A stretch of DNA of 15,000 nucleotides from Halisarca cf. caerulea. Lineage: Eukaryota; Porifera; Demospongiae; Chondrillida; Halisarcidae. The stretch lies in NCBI GenBank assembly GCA_963170055.1, contig CAUJGJ010000065.1, forward strand, positions 487,501 to 502,500. The letters run 5' to 3'. Both the position numbers and the translations under genes were made by a program. Shown in pieces: positions 1 to 15,000 of the stretch (positions within the stretch are counted from its first letter, which is position 1; every line of letters starts with the position of its first letter). The notes beneath the pieces are model-generated. The model did not search any database and had not been told where the DNA came from. It worked only from the letters and a program-made list of their open reading frames with translations.

Positions 1-27
1 GGGGGAGGGTGGAGGGTGGAGGGTGGT
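1..27 (+). repeat. G-rich short repeat, G-quadruplex-like
   Basis: Repeated GGAGGGT units at the left edge give four runs of at least three G separated by loops of 1 to 4 nt, which fits the usual G3+N1-7 quadruplex pattern. It lies in the intron upstream of the first visible exon, on the coding strand of the left gene. The repeat is cut by the window edge, so its full size is unknown. Confidence 0.6.
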
Positions 28-110
28 AGGTATTTCTGTGCAAGTGTGTATGATTTACGTGGTAGTTCACAGTTTAGTTTGTGTAATGTTTCTTCTCTGT
101 TCGTCTGCAG

Positions 111-875
111 GCTCCAGGAGCTGGAGACTCAGGAAGAGGGTTCCACTGCTCGTGTTGTAGCGGCTGAGATCCACACGCAAAGCGGTGAGGGTCCAGACAT
201 GGGGCGGTACCAGCCAGCTGAGGGCGACACCACTACTCGCAATTACCCAAACAAAAGCTACAGATCTGCCAGTCCACCTGCACAGACAAAGCCCATACCT
301 GTGCCAATGCCTCATTCTCAACGGGACAGAGAAACATCTCCTTCTTCTCATCTTGGGCGAAGCCCTGAAGAACAGCCTCACTTTGAGCCACAACCACGTC
401 CAGTTGAGAGGCAGGTGTATGTGGAACAGCCCCGCCCAACTGTAAGACGAGAGGTGTACTCTCAGCAACCACATCCAACTGCGAGACAGGTATACACTGA
501 TCGTATCCCCGGGTCCCATGCACAGTTTGAACAGCAGCGCCATGTTGATCAAAGTGCAGATGTTCATCCACAGTCTGACCCTCGCTTCGCTCCCTTGTCT
601 CAACCTCACCCCGAGTACACACATCCCAGATCATGGAGTGAAAGGGTCATTGTGGAGCCGCCTCAGAAAAGTGGGGCAATCCCTACTCGTCAGCCTCTGT
701 ACACACCCACCCGGGAAACCTTTGGACTACCGCAGCAAGGCCAGCGGGAGTTTACTGACTCTTCGCTCCGAAGTCCTCAGCAACGTAGCAGCTACTATAC
801 CACTGTTCTGCCTCGTGAAGATGTGAATAATGCTGAGCTGAGGCAGATTTTGGCTGATCTGATAGCGCAGAAAGA
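111..875 (+). CDS. Left gene, exon a (Pro/Gln-rich)
   Basis: The acceptor is pyrimidine-rich and ends TCTGCAG at 110. The donor is GTGAGT at 876, an exact consensus. The exon starts with the last base of a split codon, reads LQELETQEE, and ends with GA of an Asp codon. An ATG lies in frame upstream at 16, but the strong acceptor and a poor start context make an intron there more likely. Confidence 0.8.
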
Positions 876-926
876 GTGAGTTCCAAAGGAACTATGGTGC
901 AGTTGTATTGTGTATCTCAACTAAGA

Positions 927-1022
<96 letters not shown>

Positions 1023-1405
1023 TGTCTATTGGAAACAATATACATGTATTACTATTCTATATCCACTTCTGAATCAATTTTAACTTCCTTTCTTTCTTCC
1101 ACTATCAGTGCGTTGGTGCAAGACCTTGACAACTTGAAGCAGTCCACCTCCTTCCTTAGTGCTCCTGTTGTAGTGGAGAAGCCATCAGGACTCGATCCCT
1201 CCTTCTACCAGCTTCAGAAGGACTACATGTCAACTCGTCTTGACACCAAGGAGCAACATATCAAACAGCTGGAACATCAGCTACAGGCATTGAGGGATAT
1301 GATTGCAGATAAGGAGAAGGAAGATGTGAAACAGGTAGACATGCACACACACACACATGAACACACACTTGCGGGCACGTGCGCCCACACACACACACAC
1401 ACATG

Positions 1406-1503
<98 letters not shown>

Positions 1504-2273
1504 CATGCACTTTCATTATCATTGTCTGAAAATTTTGTACATTCTACTCTAATTAATATTGCCATTCTTTTCTTCATGTGCAGCAGCCTTCCCAGCCTCA
1601 ACAGCAAGAGCCCGTAAAATCAAGACCATCACCAGGTGTGTGTGTGTGTGTGTGTGTGTGTTCATAATCGTATATTATGCATGTACATTATACGTATACG
1701 TATGTGGGTATGCATGTGCACAATACTGTAATTATTATATTCATGCATGTGCATGTTTGTGTATACAGTACATACAGTATGTACATGAAGACAATATATA
1801 TAGTACATGTATGCCTTATTTTCAACTATATCCATCTCTATATCTTCACATGTGTTATCCTCAGGAAAAGTGAGCAGAGGTGTCAACATCTCCACTAGTT
1901 TCATGTCCGATATGACGGAGAAGTCCTTCTTTGGCAACCCCGAAGAAGATCTTGCCCACATTGTCCAAGGGATGGTGAATTCCTTCCCTCCAGTGCTCCG
2001 GAAAGGTCAGTCATGGACTATCAGAAATGTTACACGGCTCATCGTTGACTTCTGTGCAGATTTGTCTTAATTGTTCATGCTTTCATTTTGTGCGTCATTT
2101 GAGATACAGTATATGTACTCTCACACAAGTACCTGTGCAACACACAATGCACACTTTACATTGCAAATATTGCTATCTAGCACACGTGTGCATGTATGTA
2201 CGTACACTCGCCAGTAAAATTGCACAGTTATGCATGCATACACATGTACATGTGTACAAACACATATGAGCAT

Positions 2274-2354
<81 letters not shown>

Positions 2355-2369
2355 CTCGCTCGTGCACAT

Positions 2370-2436
<67 letters not shown>

Positions 2437-2581
2437 AAAAAAAACACTCGTGATGCGTACTAATAAGGTTTACTTTTCTCTCATAGTTCAACCAGTCAGT
2501 CTGGAGAGTGACATCCACCAAGCTGCTGTGAAGGTCTCACAGAACTTCACTTCCTTCTCTCAAGAGCTGATGGGAAACTAG
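111..2581 (+). CDS. Unrecognised Pro/Gln/Arg-rich coiled-coil protein, 3' five exons (partial)
   Basis: Five exons, 111-875, 1109-1334, 1584-1635, 1865-2005 and 2487-2581, join in phase to give 425 residues plus a TAG stop. The reading frame opens with a split codon, so at least one more exon lies to the left. Residues 1-250 are low-complexity and rich in Pro, Gln, Arg, Ser and Tyr. They include three imperfect repeats of the form (R/H)P(V/T)xRxVYxxQ. The next 80 residues, with segments such as [11 protein letters not shown] and [21 protein letters not shown], look like a helical coiled coil. The C-terminal 80 residues (around [14 protein letters not shown] and ending SFSQELMGN) look folded and not repetitive. 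I see no signal peptide, membrane segment or catalytic motif. A cytoskeletal, centrosomal or scaffold role would fit the composition, but that is a guess. It is convergent with WLS. Confidence 0.8.
928..1019. repeat. (CA)n microsatellite, left gene intron a-b
   Basis: A near-perfect CA run of about 90 bp with one CATA interruption, filling much of the intron between exons a and b. Confidence 0.95.
1109..1334 (+). CDS. Left gene, exon b (coiled coil)
   Basis: The acceptor is CTATCAG at 1108 after a T/C-rich tract and the donor is GTAGAC at 1335. It supplies the T that completes Asp, then 74 codons with regular spacing of Leu, Ile and Val and many Gln, Lys and Glu, typical of a coiled coil. 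It ends EDVKQ at a codon boundary. Confidence 0.8.
1342..1506. repeat. Compound (CA)n microsatellite, left gene intron b-c
   Basis: CA runs broken by TGAA, CAAA and a GC-containing spacer. It begins only a few bases after the exon b donor. Confidence 0.93.
1584..1635 (+). CDS. Left gene, exon c (small, Pro/Gln-rich)
   Basis: This 52-nt exon reads [17 protein letters not shown] and ends with G of a Gly codon. The acceptor is a CAGCAG (NAGNAG) site, so one Gln may be included or left out. The donor is the first GT of a (GT)n run starting at 1636. Phase on both sides agrees with its neighbours. Confidence 0.7.
1636..1660. repeat. (GT)n microsatellite at the exon c splice donor
   Basis: About twelve GT units start exactly at the donor of exon c, so the intron begins GTGTGTGT. 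The rest of the intron is AT-rich with alternating purine-pyrimidine stretches. Confidence 0.9.
1865..2005 (+). CDS. Left gene, exon d
   Basis: The acceptor is ATCCTCAG at 1864 and the donor GTCAGT at 2006. It reads from a split Gly codon ([10 protein letters not shown]) to PPVLRK plus the first base of the next codon. Good codon variety and no repeats suggest a folded C-terminal region. Confidence 0.78.
2274..2432. repeat. (CA)n microsatellite, last intron of left gene
   Basis: Two long CA runs separated by about 20 bp containing GCTCGCTCG, ending in CAAACAAAAAAAA. Confidence 0.95.
2487..2581 (+). CDS. Left gene, terminal exon
   Basis: The acceptor is CTCATAG at 2486 after a T/C-rich tract. 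It completes a Val codon and reads [20 protein letters not shown], then [10 protein letters not shown] and the TAG stop at 2579-2581. The phase fits the previous exon. Confidence 0.78.
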
Positions 2582-3546
2582 AGAGGCTGTCTGTCTTCAT
2601 ATGTGCATGTGACAGACAATATAGCTGTGTGTGTACAAACCTGTAAACATGAGTATGTTGTATGTAGACACTGGAACCCCAGTGTATTGAATATACACAT
2701 GACATTATATTATTTTTCAGACACAGTGAAAATTTAATCTTTGTAACCTTTTATAATAATTCCCCAAGCCGAGTTTTTATACAATTTTTTTCCGAAAGAA
2801 TCAATCTTAGCTGCATGGCCGGCCTCGTGCATACAGTGGGCAGTCATGTGTATGCACTACTTGTACCCTTAATTGTATGTACTAGCAGTCATAAGTAAAG
2901 GGGCCGATCGAGGAGGAGTTTTGGGTCTTGCAGCTGCATGGTCATGTGTGAACTATATAGTATTATAGAAAAACAATGTCAAATTCTTGAGCTGATCGCT
3001 GATCATCAAGATATGCATGGAGCTCAATCTGAAAGGTAAATACTGTATGTATATATTATATGCATGTTCTAACCAATTGCAATGTATATGGCTAATTAAT
3101 TTTTTGTGTGATTGGCTATAACTGGGAAAGTTAGAACATAATTATATAATATACCAATTATATAAAAGATTTAATTGCAATATAATTTTGTATTAGTGAG
3201 TTCGTAAATATATATACAGGTGGCCATATACGCAATTGCGTGTTTACATGCGTACGTGCAGTACATAGTTTTACAATATTCACATGCAATAATATTATGC
3301 TAACCAAGACCTATTATAATTATTAATTGAAATAATTTTCAAATACTATAATATAATTGTTTGGTCGACAGCTAGGGCAAGTGTGTGTCTACAGAGTATA
3401 CTGACATGACCGGATCAGTTGAGGAGGGGATTCAAAAGTATGAGGCTATAGAAATGAATCTATGACAACTTGATACATGACATAATTAAAATGTAATGAT
3501 TTAAATTCTACTATAACAAGCAAATCAGCCGGTCCGAGCTCTCCAG
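2582..3546. other. Convergent intergenic region, both 3' UTRs
   Basis: This AT-rich sequence lies between the stop codons of the left gene and WLS, which point at each other. It must hold both 3' UTRs and both poly(A) sites. No canonical AATAAA was seen for either gene; AATATA at 2690-2695 is a weak variant candidate for the left gene. No open reading frame of note, tandem repeat or RNA gene was recognised. Confidence 0.6.
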
Positions 3547-14130
<10,584 letters not shown>

Positions 14131-14266
14131 TTTTATCAACCGCAAGATCGAAAACGCGAACGAAAAAATTAAGTCATTCCGTTAGGAAAATTAACCACTA
14201 CATGCTCCAACACACAGTACCAAAGTGGACGTCTCGTCCTTCGACTTCTTCTGAATTCATGCAGGA
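14131..14266. promoter_or_regulatory. WLS upstream region, possibly bidirectional promoter
   Basis: These 136 bp separate the WLS start codon (- strand) from a possible + strand start codon. They contain several CpG pairs (CGAAAACGCGAACG), which are scarce in the surrounding introns. No TATA box in a convincing place. The WLS 5' UTR must lie here or extend further right. Confidence 0.4.
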
Positions 14267-14311
14267 ATGGCGAGCCTTGTGCAAGAGAAAGAGATATACA
14301 CAGTCACAAAG
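14267..14311 (+). CDS. Possible first coding exon of a divergent gene
   Basis: GCAGGAATGG gives a favourable start context. The frame reads MASLVQEKEIYTVTK and reaches AAAG|GTACAT, a plausible but weak donor; without splicing it stops after five more codons. No convincing next exon was found in the window. It could also be a chance short ORF in the WLS 5' flank. Confidence 0.3.
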
Positions 14312-14681
14312 GTACATGAGAATCTGTAACTTACAATGTGCTAGGCATTAGCATCACAAGAGATTGCATATTACAGTATGTGAAAGCCCAAATGTTATCA
14401 AACACAACGACATCAAAAGACAGCACACCACTCATGTTATCTTGGAAATATGACAACTTATGGAAATGATGATAAGGTATAACTTCTAGTAATGATCTTC
14501 TAACAGCAAATTGCCCAGGACACAGAAAATCAAATCCTACCTTTATTGCTAGTAAAGAAACAGTTAAAAATCTGTTAGAAATATGCTTAGGATGGGAAGA
14601 TCTGGTTCATAGAACAAAACAGGGCCAAATATCATGAGGACATATGTATGTTGTAGAATCCCAGTAGTGCATGCGTGCATA
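14312..14681. other. Upstream flank of WLS, no clear gene
   Basis: AT-rich sequence without a convincing exon on either strand. It is either intergenic or intronic to one of the two uncertain exons on its sides. Confidence 0.5.
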
Positions 14682-14682
14682 T

Positions 14683-14737
<55 letters not shown>
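14682..14737. repeat. (CA)n microsatellite
   Basis: About 55 bp of perfect CA, beginning about 50 bp from the possible - strand exon at 14789-14868. Confidence 0.95.
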
Positions 14738-14740
<3 letters not shown>

Positions 14741-14788
14741 GGCCATACAAGAGCACACACAGGCAATACAGATGCTTGACACACATAC

Positions 14789-14868
14789 GATTGGTCTATT
14801 CTGAGATCCGTTGTAGTAGCCAATGATCATGTGTTGAGTAGTGTGGGCCCAGCCAATCTCCACCTGAC
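14789..14868 (-). CDS. Possible internal exon of another - strand gene
   Basis: The acceptor CCCCTTAG and donor GTATGT bound 80 nt encoding VEIGWAHTTQHMIIGYYNG and a few more residues, with natural-looking composition. It lies upstream of WLS on the same strand. No partner exons were identified, and the protein family is unknown to me. It could be an upstream neighbour or a chance ORF. Confidence 0.35.
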
Positions 14869-14950
14869 CTAAGGGGAGGAGTGCACAAGTCAAGCAGACT
14901 ACATGAGAATCTTGATATTATCCATGTGCCTGATGGCCTATGTTAGCACA

Positions 14951-15000
14951 TGTGTGCTTGTGTGCTTGTGTGCTTGTGTGTGTGTGTGTGTGTGTGTGTA
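14951..15000. repeat. (GTGTGCTT)n then (TG)n at right edge
   Basis: Three GTGTGCTT units run into a TG repeat that is cut by the window edge. Confidence 0.85.

Noticed and set aside
16..110. ATG-led extension upstream of left-gene exon a
   Set aside because: A pyrimidine-rich acceptor ending at 110 and a G-rich repeat at the start point to an intron; the start context is weak.
67..634. - strand ORFs of 185 and 133 codons
   Set aside because: They are antisense to the long left-gene exon, whose splice sites and phase continuity with four further exons favour the + strand.

Overview
This is intron-rich animal nuclear DNA. Every recognisable coding segment is short and bounded by GT..AG splice sites, and the one gene I can name, Wntless, is restricted to metazoans. 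The AT-rich, microsatellite-packed but still fairly compact layout, together with a Wntless copy clearly diverged from the vertebrate one, suggests a non-bilaterian animal, most likely a demosponge. The organism assignment is inference, not something the sequence proves.

Layout. From 111 to 2581 (+ strand) lie the last five exons of an unrecognised Pro/Gln/Arg-rich, partly coiled-coil protein; its 5' part lies off the left edge. Positions 2582-3546 are an AT-rich gap between convergent genes. From 14130 down to 3547 (- strand) lies a complete 12-exon Wntless (WLS/Evi/GPR177/MIG-14) gene. I rebuilt it exon by exon: all eleven junctions are GT..AG, every phase matches, and the total of 1551 nt gives 516 codons plus a stop. 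The product has the family architecture: an N-terminal membrane anchor, a cysteine-containing lumenal domain, seven more membrane segments, and a C-terminus KTSQE that closely resembles the vertebrate ER-return signal KEAQE. Upstream of WLS is a short CpG-containing interval (14131-14266) that may be a bidirectional promoter, then an uncertain + strand first exon (14267-14311) and an uncertain - strand exon (14789-14868).

The introns are crowded with repeats. By eye about 2.2 kb (around 15 %) is (CA)n/(TG)n. There is also a 37-copy, 16-bp minisatellite in the last WLS intron, a roughly 20-bp-subunit minisatellite grown out of a WLS splice donor, and a 68-bp tandem duplication that copies another WLS splice donor. 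Three 5' splice sites use the first GT of a (GT)n run. No rRNA, tRNA, CRISPR array, bacterial gene or intact transposon was seen. The most unusual signal is this repeated physical coincidence of simple repeats with splice donors in a Wnt-secretion gene.

All splice sites were called by eye, and family comparisons rest on remembered knowledge of Wntless, not on a database search.
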